From: JAPPKS01 sp963667895
GTDB lineage: Bacteria > Poribacteria > WGA-4E > PCPOR2b
DNA: 64,000 nt
Direction: 5' to 3'
Assembly (NCBI GenBank): GCA_965223985.1
Contig: OZ245030.1
Location: 1,426,001 to 1,490,000, forward strand
The notes below the pieces were generated by a model, which did no database searches, was not told the DNA's origin, and saw only the letters and a program-made list of their open reading frames with translations. Each line of letters starts with the position of its first letter. The first letter of the stretch is position 1. Below are positions 34,345-43,777 of the stretch, in pieces. A program made the translations under genes and the position numbers.

Positions 34345-35983
34345 TCAGAGAAGCGTAGAGTTTGAAACTTGAGGCATACGAATTTCGTCGACAAGTTCCT
34401 GAATCTCGCGCGGCGGCGCGGGGGTCGCTAAAGAGACTATACCCGCCACCAAGAAATTCAGCATCATGCCGAGCGTCCCGATTTCCTCGGGCGATATGCC
34501 CAACCACCAGTGTTCTGCGGTGTTGTGTTCGGGCTGAATGAACTTAAAGTAAATTATGTAAGTTGCGGTAAAGGTGATGCCAACAATCATTCCGCTGATT
34601 GCGCCAAATTTGTTCATTCGTTTTGAAAAAATCCCCATGGTAATAGCGGGAAAGAATGATGCGGCAGCCAGCCCAAATGCGAAAGCAACCACCTGTGCGA
34701 CGAAGCCGGGTGGATTCATTCCGAAGAACCCAGCAATACATACCGCGATTCCTGCTGCAATGCGCGCTGCTATCAACTCCCCTTTCTCACTGACGGTTGG
34801 AATGAGTTCTTTTCTCAATAGGTCGTGTGCAACTGATGTGGAGATTACTAGTAGTAGCCCTGCCGCGGTAGAGAGGGCAGCAGCCAATCCACCTGCTGCA
34901 ACAAGACCAACAATCCAGTTCGGCAACTTGGCAATTTCGGGACTGGCAAGTACCATGATGTCTCGGTCTATTGTTAGTTCGTTTGTGATGGCCGATTTCG
35001 GTCCACGATATTGAATGATTCCGTTCTTGTTCTTGTCATCGAATTGGATTAGCCCCGTAGCTTCCCACTTCTTAAATCAGTCTGGAGTGTGTTCATAGTT
35101 TACATTTGACATCGTAGTCAGCAGATTTGTTCGGGCAAATGCTGCTATACAGCAGGAGCGGTCGCATAAAGAATCGCTATGAACAGCAACGCCCACCCTG
35201 CAGAGCTGCGCGCTGCGGCAACGCGCGGCACCGTGTAGAAACGCACGATAACATGCGGCAGACCTGCGGTGCCAATCATCAGTGCTGCGGTGATAAAGAA
35301 GACATCAATTTTAGCCTTTCGTCCATCGGTATATGCGTCGAAGCCGAGTTCATGACTCAATCCATTGAGTTTGTCGAGCAGGTATTCACCGGAACCGTCA
35401 GCAGTGTCCCGCCGATACCGATTTGAGGAACAATATTTCCTATCATCAGGAGGGAAATAAAAATCGCCGGTACAAGGTAGGCGAAGATTAACACACAATA
35501 TTGCGCAACCTGTGTGTAGGTAATGCCCTTCATTCCGCCCAATACTGCGTAAAAGAACACGATGCTCATACCGATAAGCACCCCCATGTTGACATCAACG
35601 CTCAGAAACCGTGAAAAGACGATAGCGACAAATCGCGTAGTTTGCGAGTAATACCGGTCACCAACAAAGTCTGGAACGGTATACTTGCCAAACTTGCGCA
35701 GATAAGGCGCCAAGAGTAGTGCTAGTAAGACATACCCGCCTGTCCAACCCATGAGATAAACTGCGCCATCCCGTCCCATGAACGAGATAAGACCTGCCAT
35801 TGAAATGAACGATGCTGCGCTCATCCAATCCGCCGCGGTCGCCATGCCGTTTAGGACGGGTGGCACATTGCTGCTTGCGACGTAGAATTCGCCGGTGGAA
35901 CTAGCTTTCGACCTGATCGCCACGCCGATGTAGAGTGCAAACGATAGACCAACCATCACGAATGTCCAAGCCTGTACGTTCAT
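34345..35983 (-). pseudogene. Sodium:solute symporter (SSF), broken by frameshifts and a stop
   Basis: The pieces together give a nearly complete SSF transporter of the type paired with DUF4212 subunits. The N-terminal piece starts MNVQAWTFVMVGLSFALYIG at 35983 and contains GGMKGITYTQVAQYCVLIFAY. The frame shifts near 35400 (continuing SGEYLLDKLNGLSHELGFDA), shifts again near 35150 after LYATAPAV, and meets a TGA at 35079-35077 where the family has Trp (TPD-stop-FKKWEATG). It then runs intact to 34345. In addition, RFVAIVFSRFLSVD appears to lack about 20 residues usual for the family between AIV and FSRF, removing much of a membrane helix. At least four lesions make function unlikely. Assembly errors could explain single-base shifts but hardly all of them. 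Confidence 0.82.
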
Positions 35984-35985
35984 GT

Positions 35986-36255
35986 TTACTCCCGATTGCT
36001 TTCTTCCACGCCGTGCTTTTTATCGAGGCGATTCATCAGATAAACATAGATGAAAATCAGCAAAACAAAAACATAAATTGACCCTTGTTGAGCCAGCCAA
36101 AATCCGAGGCGAAAACCACCTATTTTGATTCTATCCAGAAAGTCAACAAACAGAATTGCGCAGCCGTAGGACATAAGGAACCACACAGAAAGCAGAATAC
36201 CGAGGTATTGTAGGTTCTTCCTCCAATATGCACGTCTTTTGTCCTTTGTCGTCAT
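35986..36255 (-). CDS. DUF4212 small subunit of SSF symporter
   Basis: An 89-residue protein with two membrane helices (YLGILLSVWFLMSYGCAILFV and the second beginning GSIYVFVLLIFIYVYLMNRL). The strings GGFRLGFWLAQQGS and YWRKNLQYL are typical of DUF4212, the small partner of SSF transporters. The ATG at 36255 is set by AGGAGG seven bases upstream. The stop is two bases before the symporter's ATG, with GGGAG overlapping the stop, so the pair was translationally coupled. This subunit is intact although its partner is broken. Confidence 0.88.
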   Translation of the reverse strand: MTTKDKRRAYWRKNLQYLGILLSVWFLMSYGCAILFVDFLDRIKIGGFRLGFWLAQQGSIYVFVLLIFIYVYLMNRLDKKHGVEESNRE

Positions 36256-36790
36256 GTTAATCCCTCCTGATATGCGCAGAACATCCAAAACACGCAAAAT
36301 ATCCCATTTTCGATACGTAGCGACTTGAGTGAGCTAAGAAGAAATCACAAACATTTTATCACGCTATGGATATGTTATCAATCGTCAACAGGAGTTCAAG
36401 TGTGATATGGGGGTGTCAGTTTGGTTTCAACTGGGTCAGACGATGAGTTGCAGTTTGCTCTGCGAGCTCGCTTGTCAATAGACAAGGACAATCGGATAGG
36501 TAAGTTTAATTGGCAGGTATGAGAAAATTGTGGCACATTAAAGAAAAGGTGTGGAATTAGCTTGTTGACCTTTACACAAACTGAAAGCAGATAGGATTTT
36601 TTCAATCTACCATAATGGTAAAGGAGATGCAAAGCTCTGACAACTATTTCTCTGTTGGTCTAAATACCAAATTCAGACTAGCTTCTGGATCGAACACGCG
36701 CACAAAGCACCCCCTTAGCACAGAGGAGAGAACTCTCCGATGCAATCAGCAACGTGCGCAAACCATCTTTTTGCCAAAATACAGAGCCAC
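36256..36790. other. Intergenic stretch, no gene recognised
   Basis: About 535 bases between rpe and the DUF4212 gene. No convincing coding frame, RNA gene or repeat. It probably holds the promoter of the DUF4212-symporter unit and the 3' end of the rpe transcript. Confidence 0.45.
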
Positions 36791-37468
36791 TTAATATGAT
36801 GGCGAAGCGGCTTGTCGCAGTCCACCTATCGCCTGCTTAGGATTGCCGCTGCGGAAAATTGCCGTGCCCGCCACCAAAATAGTTGCCCCACGGCTTCCTA
36901 CTAATCGGGCGGTGTCGAGTGTTATGCCTCCGTCAACCTCAATCTCTGTCTTTTTATCCTGTGCACGGATAAGTTTCTGTAACCGATCTAGTTTTTCAAG
37001 GGTGCTCATCATAAATGATTGACCGCTAAAGCCTGGGTCAACGCTCATGGGCAGGACGAGATCCAGATCGGCAAGGTACGGTTCAACCGATGATATCGGC
37101 GTTGCAGGGCGGAGGGCAATGCCTGCCTGTATCCCATGGTTTTTAATCTGATCAATCGCTTTCTGAATTGGGAAATTGATTTCGAGATGAAACGTGATGA
37201 ACCCCGCACCGGCATCCGCGAATACATCAATGTAATCTAGAGGATGCGTAACCATCAAGTGCACATCGAAAGGCAGATCGGTATAGCGTCTGATAGATTT
37301 GACAAGCTGCGGTCCCATCGTCAAATTAGGAGTGAAATGACCATCCATGACATCAAGGTGGATAATATCGGCGCCAGCCTCGACAACTTTGCAAACTTCC
37401 TCACCCATCCGGCTGAAATCCGCTGATAACATTGATGGGGCAATCTTAATTTTGTTTTCGGTCACCAA
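36791..37468 (-). CDS. rpe: Ribulose-phosphate 3-epimerase
   Basis: A 225-residue TIM barrel that interconverts ribulose-5-P and xylulose-5-P in the pentose phosphate pathway. Motifs: IAPSMLSADFSRMGEE, IIHLDVMDGHFTPNLTMGP (metal-binding His/Asp), FDVHLMVTHP, VDPGFSGQSFM and EIEVDGGI. The gene overlaps the end of the upstream PASTA gene by 7 bases, indicating coupled translation. Confidence 0.95.
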   Translation of the reverse strand: MVTENKIKIAPSMLSADFSRMGEEVCKVVEAGADIIHLDVMDGHFTPNLTMGPQLVKSIRRYTDLPFDVHLMVTHPLDYIDVFADAGAGFITFHLEINFPIQKAIDQIKNHGIQAGIALRPATPISSVEPYLADLDLVLPMSVDPGFSGQSFMMSTLEKLDRLQKLIRAQDKKTEIEVDGGITLDTARLVGSRGATILVAGTAIFRSGNPKQAIGGLRQAASPSY

Positions 37469-38439
37469 AGTTTTTTCCTCATGACTTCAATATTATCTTC
37501 ATAAACAATCATCGTTGCTTCACCAACGACTTTATAAGGCTGTGAAATCGGAAATCCAGACTGGTAGTTTTTGTCAATCACTCTTTTTTTTCCACGGTCG
37601 TCTACCACAAAAATGGTGACGTGTTTGGAGGCGGTAGTTGTTGAGGACACTTCGTGCTTAATGACGACGAATTCCCCTTTTTCCCCCGGGCTTATAGGCG
37701 ATCCGCTAACTACGAGATTAACAACCTGACCCACGGGAACTAGTGCACCGGCGTCCGGTTCGTGTCTGATAATCAACCCTTGATTGATTTCTGGATGCAG
37801 CGCGTAATTTTCTCTCCCAATTTTTAGGTGGTGTGATTCAAGCAAAGTACGAACTTCATCAAGCCCCACACGACGCAAATCTGGCATCCGCAAGATTTTT
37901 GGACGCGGACCTGAGCTCAATAGCAGATGCACAAATGTTCCGCGCTGATTGGTGGAGCCGGCTAGAGGCGTTTGCGCGATTGCCGTGTTGATTGTAGGAT
38001 AGCGATCCGAATGGACGGTTGCGACGCGCCCTCGCGGAAATCCAGCGCTTTTGAGAATATTTTCCGCGTCCCCAAAGGACTTACCCACAACATCAGGTAC
38101 TGAAATCCTTTCGCTGCCTACACTCACAGTCAGTCGAACCGGCTTGTTCCGTTTTACTTTGAAGTTCGCGAGGGGTTCTTGTTCGATTACATACCCTTCC
38201 GGAACCACATCGCTCGGCTTTTTCTCAAGTTCTGGATCGAGTTGTAACCCTGCGTTGTAGACAAGCTGAATTGCTTGTTCAGGGCTCTGATTTATCAGAT
38301 TAGGAATAGCAACCTCGTCACCCCGGACGAGGCCAGGAATAACGACAAACAACAAAACCAATCCAACAAATACAAAAACAATGAGGCTAAGGAAGGCAAC
38401 TTTGATAATCGCAATGAAAACGGCATTTCGGCTCATCAT
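37462..38439 (-). CDS. Membrane-anchored PASTA-domain protein
   Basis: A 325-residue protein with one N-terminal helix (FLSLIVFVFVGLVLLFVVIP) and three PASTA domains in tandem at about 42-108, 110-180 and 185-250. They begin VAIPNLINQSPEQAI, ISVPDVVGKSFGDAE and LRMPDLRRVGLDEVR. PASTA domains usually bind peptidoglycan fragments as the outer part of Ser/Thr kinases or PBPs; here there is no kinase or transpeptidase. A beta-rich tail follows. It lies between fmt and rpe, a neighbourhood where PASTA proteins and their kinases are often found. Confidence 0.9.
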   Translation of the reverse strand: MMSRNAVFIAIIKVAFLSLIVFVFVGLVLLFVVIPGLVRGDEVAIPNLINQSPEQAIQLVYNAGLQLDPELEKKPSDVVPEGYVIEQEPLANFKVKRNKPVRLTVSVGSERISVPDVVGKSFGDAENILKSAGFPRGRVATVHSDRYPTINTAIAQTPLAGSTNQRGTFVHLLLSSGPRPKILRMPDLRRVGLDEVRTLLESHHLKIGRENYALHPEINQGLIIRHEPDAGALVPVGQVVNLVVSGSPISPGEKGEFVVIKHEVSSTTTASKHVTIFVVDDRGKKRVIDKNYQSGFPISQPYKVVGEATMIVYEDNIEVMRKKLW

Positions 38440-38483
38440 TAGAATAATTAAGCGACCGAAAAGGAAGTGCGATCGTTTTAGAA

Positions 38484-38569
38484 GCCTATCGCAGTCGCTA
38501 TTCGTTCCTTTGAGATTGTACCTGCTTGTCGGTTAGAACTATCGCCCTCGCTATTCGCTCGGTTGATCC
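38484..38569. repeat. Dispersed repeat B, copy 1
   Basis: Two direct half-units of the form CTATCGCNNTCGCTATTCG (38486-38504 and 38540-38557), the second followed by CTCGGTTGAT. Related copies lie at 43655-43731 and 60016-60113, where the half-units are inverted. The right half reaches into the end of fmt and supplies its stop codon. Confidence 0.8.
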
Positions 38570-39510
38570 CTACGAAAAAATCGATCCCCAGTTTTCAAAC
38601 GATGACCGTTGATAAAGTCGTAACCACTTATTTTATGTCTGTTTGCAGGTTGCACATGATTTAGCCGCACTGCTCGCCGCCCCGCAAATACAATGAGTTC
38701 CTTATCAGGGGTAATCTGAATTGTACCCGGGGGCAAATCTGATAAATTCGCATGATCGACAGGAGCACAGTCAATTATCTTCACTCGAAGGTTGTCTCCA
38801 AAATAGGTATATGCACTGGGCCAAATATCCGTACCACGCACTAAATTGCAAATTTCATCCGCGGATTTTTCCCAGTCGATTTGACCCACCTCTTTTGTCA
38901 ATCGAGGAGCGTGTGTCGCTTCTGCGTGAATTTGGGGAGAGTGAGGCGGAGGAGCGCCTGAAGCACTTTCCAACGCTTGAATCAACAGCGGAGCGGCTAA
39001 ATGCGCCAAGCGATTAGAGAGTGTTGAAGCTGCATCTTGAAGGTCAATTTTCACCCGCTCTTGTAGGATGATATCCCCTGTATCCGCCCCTTCATCAAGC
39101 AGCATAATTGTAACCCCTGTCTCTGTCTCACCATTGATTAATGCCCATTGAATTGGCGCAGCTCCTCGATATTTCGGAAGTAGAGACGGATGGGCGTTGA
39201 TGCATCCACAAGATGGGATAGCTAACACGGATTTGGGCAGAATTTGACCGAATGCGGCAACTACGATGGCTGTTGGTTGAAGTGTTTTTAAAAAACGAAT
39301 AAAATCGCGATGACGTACCTTCTCGGGTTGATAAACCGACAAGTCATGCTCGGAAGCAAAAATCTTGACGGGCGGTGGGTTGAGCCGCTTGCCTCTGCCG
39401 CTAGGTCGATCCGGTTGTGTCACGACGCCGAGGATATCGAAGTTTCGCGCGATCAGTTGTTCCAGGCTAGGGATAGCAAATTCGCCCGTTCCCATGAAGA
39501 CGATTCTCAT
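38551..39510 (-). CDS. fmt: Methionyl-tRNA formyltransferase
   Basis: A 319-residue enzyme that formylates initiator Met-tRNA. Visible motifs are FMGTGEFAIPSLEQL, the catalytic INAHPSLLPKYRGAAPIQWA, and GVTIMLLDEGADTGDI. The C-terminal OB-fold part follows from about 205. The last codons and the stop (38551-38553) lie in repeat B, so the natural C-terminus may have been slightly altered. def follows on the upstream side, the usual fmt-def pairing. Confidence 0.95.
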   Translation of the reverse strand: MRIVFMGTGEFAIPSLEQLIARNFDILGVVTQPDRPSGRGKRLNPPPVKIFASEHDLSVYQPEKVRHRDFIRFLKTLQPTAIVVAAFGQILPKSVLAIPSCGCINAHPSLLPKYRGAAPIQWALINGETETGVTIMLLDEGADTGDIILQERVKIDLQDAASTLSNRLAHLAAPLLIQALESASGAPPPHSPQIHAEATHAPRLTKEVGQIDWEKSADEICNLVRGTDIWPSAYTYFGDNLRVKIIDCAPVDHANLSDLPPGTIQITPDKELIVFAGRRAVRLNHVQPANRHKISGYDFINGHRLKTGDRFFRRDQPSE

Positions 39511-39638
39511 CGTTCAATAGCTCTGCCCATTCGGCTTTGTTCTTCAATATCCGCCCAATTATCGGATACGATTGTATGATGAGTGATTGGCTCAAATCCG
39601 AATTAGTTCAATAACAGTCTCTAACTGTCGTTGTGACC

Positions 39639-40142
39639 TTATTCGATGTCACTTTCAGGGTGGGCCTCCAGCAATTCCTGATCTTCAAGAATTAATCGGT
39701 CAATGAACAGGATTCCGTCGAGATGGTCGTTTTCATGCTGTACGACTCGTGCCATTAACCCGCTCGCTTCAAATTCGATTTCATCTGCATTCGGAAGCAG
39801 CCCCTTCACCGTAACATCTATGGCACGCCTCACAATTCCCCTGTAGCCGGGCAAACTCAAGCAACCTTCCTCCCCCAGCTCCTCACCCACTGCGTTTGTG
39901 ATTACTGGATTAATCAGGGCGATTGGTGGAATATCGGGGTTATAGTGACTGATGTCGATGACAATGATCCTTTTCGACACGCCTACCTGTGGGGCAGCTA
40001 ACCCAATTCCTTGAGCGGACCGCATCGTCTCAAACATATCCTGAATCAATTGCGGGAGATTGGCGGGAATCTGTTCGACGGGCGAGATTTTCTCACGTAA
40101 AATAGGCGTATTCTCACCAACCTGAATTTCCAAAATTGCCAT
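39639..40142 (-). CDS. def: Peptide deformylase
   Basis: A 167-residue metalloenzyme that removes the formyl group placed by Fmt. All three motifs are present: GIGLAAPQVG, EEGCLSLPG with metal ligand C94, and QHENDHLDG with H136 and H140. It is encoded immediately upstream of fmt on the same strand, 128 bases apart. Confidence 0.96.
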   Translation of the reverse strand: MAILEIQVGENTPILREKISPVEQIPANLPQLIQDMFETMRSAQGIGLAAPQVGVSKRIIVIDISHYNPDIPPIALINPVITNAVGEELGEEGCLSLPGYRGIVRRAIDVTVKGLLPNADEIEFEASGLMARVVQHENDHLDGILFIDRLILEDQELLEAHPESDIE

Positions 40143-40219
40143 AGCTTGATACGTAGCCTATAGGCCGAAAGCCATATCCAATTGATTTTTACACTATCGG
40201 TTATTAATCGGCGAAGCGG

Positions 40220-40717
40220 CTAGAATTGAATGAGAACTAATGGAACAAAAAGACCTTGCGAATCTTCTAACTCCCATTCCGGTGCACTAACTTTTTTCGC
40301 GGGCGGTGCGGTCGGTGGAGACGTTGGAATAAGCTGTTCTGACAAGTTTTCATCGTGTGTATGAAGCCAATCCCAGAACCCAATGAAGAGAGCGAATGAC
40401 ATGGCGGATATACCCATAATTTTAAAATCTGCACTGTCAAGCTCAGGAGCAACTTGTTTTTGCCGAATCATTTCAACGCCTCGCACAGCGAGAAAGCTAT
40501 GAATCGCTGTGAATGGTAGTGAAACGAGCGTCACAATCTCGAATCGGCGCAACGCACTCTCTTGATAGACTTCTCTTTGCGAGGCACTGCTTTGTCTTGT
40601 GCGGGTGGACGGCTTTGCGTCCGAAGGATATTGAGATTGGGCATCGGAATGTCCTGCCAATATCAACGAAATTATCAGAACAGGCAGCAGTTTAATTTTC
40701 ACTTTGTTTGCCGGCAT
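40220..40717 (-). CDS. Small membrane protein of unknown function
   Basis: A 165-residue protein with a signal-peptide-like start (LLPVLIISLILAGHSDAQ) and two further hydrophobic stretches (EIVTLVSLPFTAIHSFLAV and IMGISAMSFALFIGFWDWL). A Pro/Thr-rich segment follows near the C-terminus. It overlaps the end of lspA by 26 bases, so its translation is probably coupled to lspA. No family recognised. Confidence 0.68.
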   Translation of the reverse strand: MPANKVKIKLLPVLIISLILAGHSDAQSQYPSDAKPSTRTRQSSASQREVYQESALRRFEIVTLVSLPFTAIHSFLAVRGVEMIRQKQVAPELDSADFKIMGISAMSFALFIGFWDWLHTHDENLSEQLIPTSPPTAPPAKKVSAPEWELEDSQGLFVPLVLIQF

Positions 40718-41207
40718 CGTAATCTCCTCGATGATGGAGCAGGTGAATCATGAGCATTGCTGCCCCGATACAGACAGATACATCTGCAAGGTTAAAGGTT
40801 GGCCACCAAAAATCCGGCAGCAATCGAAACCGAAGGAAATCTGTGACTTCGCCATGACGAATTCGATCCATGAAATTACCGAGTGCCCCGCCTAGTAGAA
40901 CGCTGAGGGCAATTCTCATCCATAAACTGTGCAGGTATTGTTTGTAATAGACAAAAATAAAGCCGATAGCGGCGATGGTGATAATCGTGAGCATCAAGTT
41001 TTGCCCACGCATCAATCCGAAGGCAGCGCCGGTGTTTGTGGTATAGCTAAGTTCAAATATCCCATCAACGATAACAATAACTGGCGGCACGCGAGGTGCG
41101 ATGTTTTCCTGGATGAACCACTTTGTCAACTGATCTGCGAAGAGGACGAGAGAGGTAATTCCGAGTAAGGGAATAAAAGGTTTGATTATGTTTCTCAGCA
41201 TCGGCAA
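40692..41207 (-). CDS. lspA: Lipoprotein signal peptidase
   Basis: A 171-residue aspartic membrane protease that cleaves prolipoproteins. The catalytic aspartates are D123 (GEVTDFL) and D142 (FNLADVSV); GALGNFMDRIRHG is the other conserved string. Four membrane helices are visible. Its presence supports processing of the lipobox proteins coded at 26051 and 28843. Confidence 0.95.
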   Translation of the reverse strand: MPMLRNIIKPFIPLLGITSLVLFADQLTKWFIQENIAPRVPPVIVIVDGIFELSYTTNTGAAFGLMRGQNLMLTIITIAAIGFIFVYYKQYLHSLWMRIALSVLLGGALGNFMDRIRHGEVTDFLRFRLLPDFWWPTFNLADVSVCIGAAMLMIHLLHHRGDYDAGKQSEN

Positions 41208-41292
41208 CTTTCCCTATGCACGATATGGATGAGGCTCTATTTATTGCACCATGCCAACCTTCATCGAAGTTGCGAACAAACCGTTATCAAAA

Positions 41293-41592
41293 TCAACTGC
41301 CCCGCATTGCGTGAATCGTGTCGAGAGAATATGCCACATAGGGAACCTCCAATAGTTCCGCCAATGGACCGAACGCACCCGCTTCTTCTGCTTGATTGAC
41401 CATTTGCTCGTGCGCTTCAGCGGATTCCCATTGCTCTATCTCAAAGATACGATGTTTTTGATCTTGAAGCAGTGAAACGCTCTTACAACCTGCGTCGAGC
41501 AAGTAAGGTTGGAAATCGGTCAAAAAGTCTAGAAGCGCATCAAATTTGTCCGACTTAGCTTGGTAGCTGACGATTACCGTAAAACTCATCAT
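41293..41592 (-). CDS. Antibiotic-biosynthesis-monooxygenase (ABM)-like protein
   Basis: A 99-residue ferredoxin-like (dimeric alpha/beta barrel) protein. FTVIVSYQAKSDKFDALLDFL and HRIFEIEQWESAEAHEQMV match the ABM pattern. Such proteins include monooxygenases and haem-degrading enzymes, but the small size gives no clue to the substrate. A GGAG lies before the two possible ATGs at 41592 and 41589. Confidence 0.8.
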   Translation of the reverse strand: MMSFTVIVSYQAKSDKFDALLDFLTDFQPYLLDAGCKSVSLLQDQKHRIFEIEQWESAEAHEQMVNQAEEAGAFGPLAELLEVPYVAYSLDTIHAMRGS

Positions 41593-41759
41593 GATTCTCC
41601 ATATGCGCAGCAGATCGGAAAAACGGCTTCAGTCGACAACCCGAGATAGAATTCAATTATGGTGTAACCCTGTGTTTCCTAGGGACCAGCAATCCTTCTA
41701 AATTCTAATCTCTCTTTAATAGGTAGCGCGGAGCGTTATTTTTGAATCGATCTCAAGTA

Positions 41760-42026
41760 TTAAAATGCTGCGATTACGAAATTTTGTAGTACGGTCAACA
41801 GAAGAATTAGAACGATTGGCGAGATGTCGAAGGGGACATTTCCCATTAGCGGTCTGAGCATCTGGCGGATTGGATTTAGAAGTGGATCTACCCATTTCCC
41901 CGTTGTCCAATAGAATTTCCGAATCGTCATATTCGGGCTGCCAAGATTAACCAACCAAGACAACATCACATTGGCAACCACAATTAAGGTATAGATCCCA
42001 ATCAATTTGCTCAATATCAAACCCAT
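41760..42026 (-). CDS. YggT-family membrane protein
   Basis: An 88-residue protein with two membrane helices; SWLVNLG and the stretch WVDPLLNPIRQMLRPLMG are typical of YggT. It lies 25 bases after proC and downstream of yggS, the conserved yggS-proC-yggT order seen in many bacteria. Its role is unknown; links to osmotic stress and cell division have been proposed for relatives. Confidence 0.9.
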   Translation of the reverse strand: MGLILSKLIGIYTLIVVANVMLSWLVNLGSPNMTIRKFYWTTGKWVDPLLNPIRQMLRPLMGNVPFDISPIVLILLLTVLQNFVIAAF

Positions 42027-42051
42027 AGTAAAGGTTCCTTATTGATAGTAT

Positions 42052-42861
42052 TTAATTTGCAAGTGCCTCTGCACGTTTGGTAGCTGCAAGCACCGCATCA
42101 GCGATAATTGCTCGTAAACATCCACGTTCGAGTTCGTACAGTCCGGCTGCCGTTGTCCCTCCGGGAGTGGTCACAAGGTTTTTCAGCACCGCGGGATGTT
42201 CCTCACTTTGCTCCAGCATCTTGCTCGCCCCAAGCACAGTTTGAACTGCAAGTTGATATGCATCCGAGCGGGATAGTCCAACTTGCACTCCCGCGTCAGC
42301 GAGCGCTTCAATAAAGAGGAAGACGAATGCTGGCCCACTGCCACTCAAACCTGTCACAGCGTTAAGATATGCATCTTCCCTAACAAACGACTTGCCTACA
42401 GTATTAAAAATAGCTTGCGTCAGATCAAGATGGTCGCCTGTAGCAGCGTTACCCCCAGCGATTACCGAGACCGCAGCGCCAACAGATATGGTGATATTTG
42501 GCATCACCCGAACAATTGCGACAGGAGGAGAAAAATAGGATTCCAATTTGGCAATTGGCACGCCTGCTGCAATAGAGATAAGCCATTGGTGAGGCTGGAC
42601 TGAAGCTGCGATTTCCGGAAAAGTATCCGGCACATTGTTCGGCTTGGCTGCATATAAAATGCAGTCAACGTTTTCCACAAGTTGAGAGATGGTATTTGTG
42701 CGATTAACACCCACTTCTTCACACAACTGATCGACGGGGGGTTTGTAGATATCCGTAATCCAGATTTGCTCGGGTGGGAGTAAATCGTCTACCACTCCTC
42801 TAATAATCGCACTTCCCATGTTACCAACACCTATGGCGCCCAATCGAAGTGTCCTATCCAA
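42052..42861 (-). CDS. proC: Pyrroline-5-carboxylate reductase
   Basis: A 269-residue NAD(P)H enzyme for the last step of proline synthesis. The cofactor motif is LGAIGVGNMGSAIIRG. VRVMPNITISVGAA, the conserved run ending NAVTGLSGSGPAF, and TTPGGTTAAGLYELE are family signatures. It lies 16 bases after yggS. Confidence 0.95.
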   Translation of the reverse strand: MDRTLRLGAIGVGNMGSAIIRGVVDDLLPPEQIWITDIYKPPVDQLCEEVGVNRTNTISQLVENVDCILYAAKPNNVPDTFPEIAASVQPHQWLISIAAGVPIAKLESYFSPPVAIVRVMPNITISVGAAVSVIAGGNAATGDHLDLTQAIFNTVGKSFVREDAYLNAVTGLSGSGPAFVFLFIEALADAGVQVGLSRSDAYQLAVQTVLGASKMLEQSEEHPAVLKNLVTTPGGTTAAGLYELERGCLRAIIADAVLAATKRAEALAN

Positions 42862-42877
42862 AGTCTATGCTCCTTTT

Positions 42878-43567
42878 CTACTCCCGTTTGCCGAAGATTG
42901 CTGTGCCGATTCGGATAAGATTTGCGCCCTCCTCAACGGCAACTTCAAAATCGTTAGTCATACCCATCGAAAGATACTCCATCTCAACCCCCGCAAACTG
43001 CTGCGCCTGAATTTTTTCCCGCAGTCGGTTCATCAACGCAAATGAAGGGCGCACCGCATCTACACTAGGAGTAAACGGTCCAATTGTCATTAGTCCTTTT
43101 ATTTGAACATAAATATAATTTAGGGCGTTTTCGATGAAATTGAGAGTCTGTTCCGGTTGAACACCATACTTACTCGATTCACCAGACGTGTTGACCTGAA
43201 TCAACACGTCGGTCTGGCGATTCAACTGGGCGGATCGACGATTGATTTCAGCAAGTAGCCGCTGGCTATCCACCGAGTGAATTAAATCGAAAATCTGTAA
43301 TGCTCCCTTGACCTTGTTTGTTTGTAGATGCCCAACGAAATGCCACTTTACCCGACGGTCAATCTGATCATATTTGGTTCTAGCTTCTTGAAGTTGATTT
43401 TCCGCAATCTCTGAGACACCGGCTTCAATTGCTTCTAAAATGAGAGAAGCTGGCATGGTTTTGGACACGGCAACAATGCGTACCGCTCCTGGATCACGTC
43501 CAGTGCGTTTAGCTGCGGCAGCGACTCGATCTTGGACTTGCAATAAATTTTCACGTATGGAAGCCAA
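42878..43567 (-). CDS. yggS: PLP homeostasis protein (YggS/PLPBP family)
   Basis: A 229-residue PLP-binding TIM-barrel protein. The PLP lysine is in IVAVSKTMPA; WHFVGHLQTNKVKG, LIQVNTSGESSKYG and YLSMGMTNDFEVAVEEGANL are characteristic, as is the final IRIGTAIFG. The start codon is TTG at 43567 with a purine-rich GGGAA just upstream. It begins the yggS-proC-yggT run. Confidence 0.93.
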   Translation of the reverse strand: MASIRENLLQVQDRVAAAAKRTGRDPGAVRIVAVSKTMPASLILEAIEAGVSEIAENQLQEARTKYDQIDRRVKWHFVGHLQTNKVKGALQIFDLIHSVDSQRLLAEINRRSAQLNRQTDVLIQVNTSGESSKYGVQPEQTLNFIENALNYIYVQIKGLMTIGPFTPSVDAVRPSFALMNRLREKIQAQQFAGVEMEYLSMGMTNDFEVAVEEGANLIRIGTAIFGKRE

Positions 43568-43654
43568 AAGTTCCCTATTCCTTTGACTACAGTGCCTTAA
43601 TGTTGTCAGTTGGATTTATTCCCACAGAAATCTTACACCCATTGATCGTGGATG

Positions 43655-43731
43655 GTTCAAGCGAACGGATAGTGAGTGCGATAGTCTTAACCGACAGAAC
43701 TATCGCCCTCCCTATTCGGTCGGTTGATCCT
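43655..43731. repeat. Dispersed repeat B, copy 2
   Basis: An imperfect inverted repeat. The left arm GAACGGATAGTGAGTGCGATAG faces the right arm CTATCGCCCTCCCTATTCGG, with about 14 bases between. It lies between yggS and the zinc-ribbon gene and could fold as a hairpin in RNA. It is related to 38484-38569 and 60016-60113. Confidence 0.8.
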
Positions 43732-43777
43732 GTCGATCCATGGCGTGAAATGCCTGTTCCGCAATTGTCGAAGGGGG

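Noticed and set aside
35077..35079. TGA read as Trp (alternative genetic code)
   Set aside because: The gene also has frameshifts and a deletion, TGG is used for Trp elsewhere, and TGA serves as a normal stop in other genes of the window.
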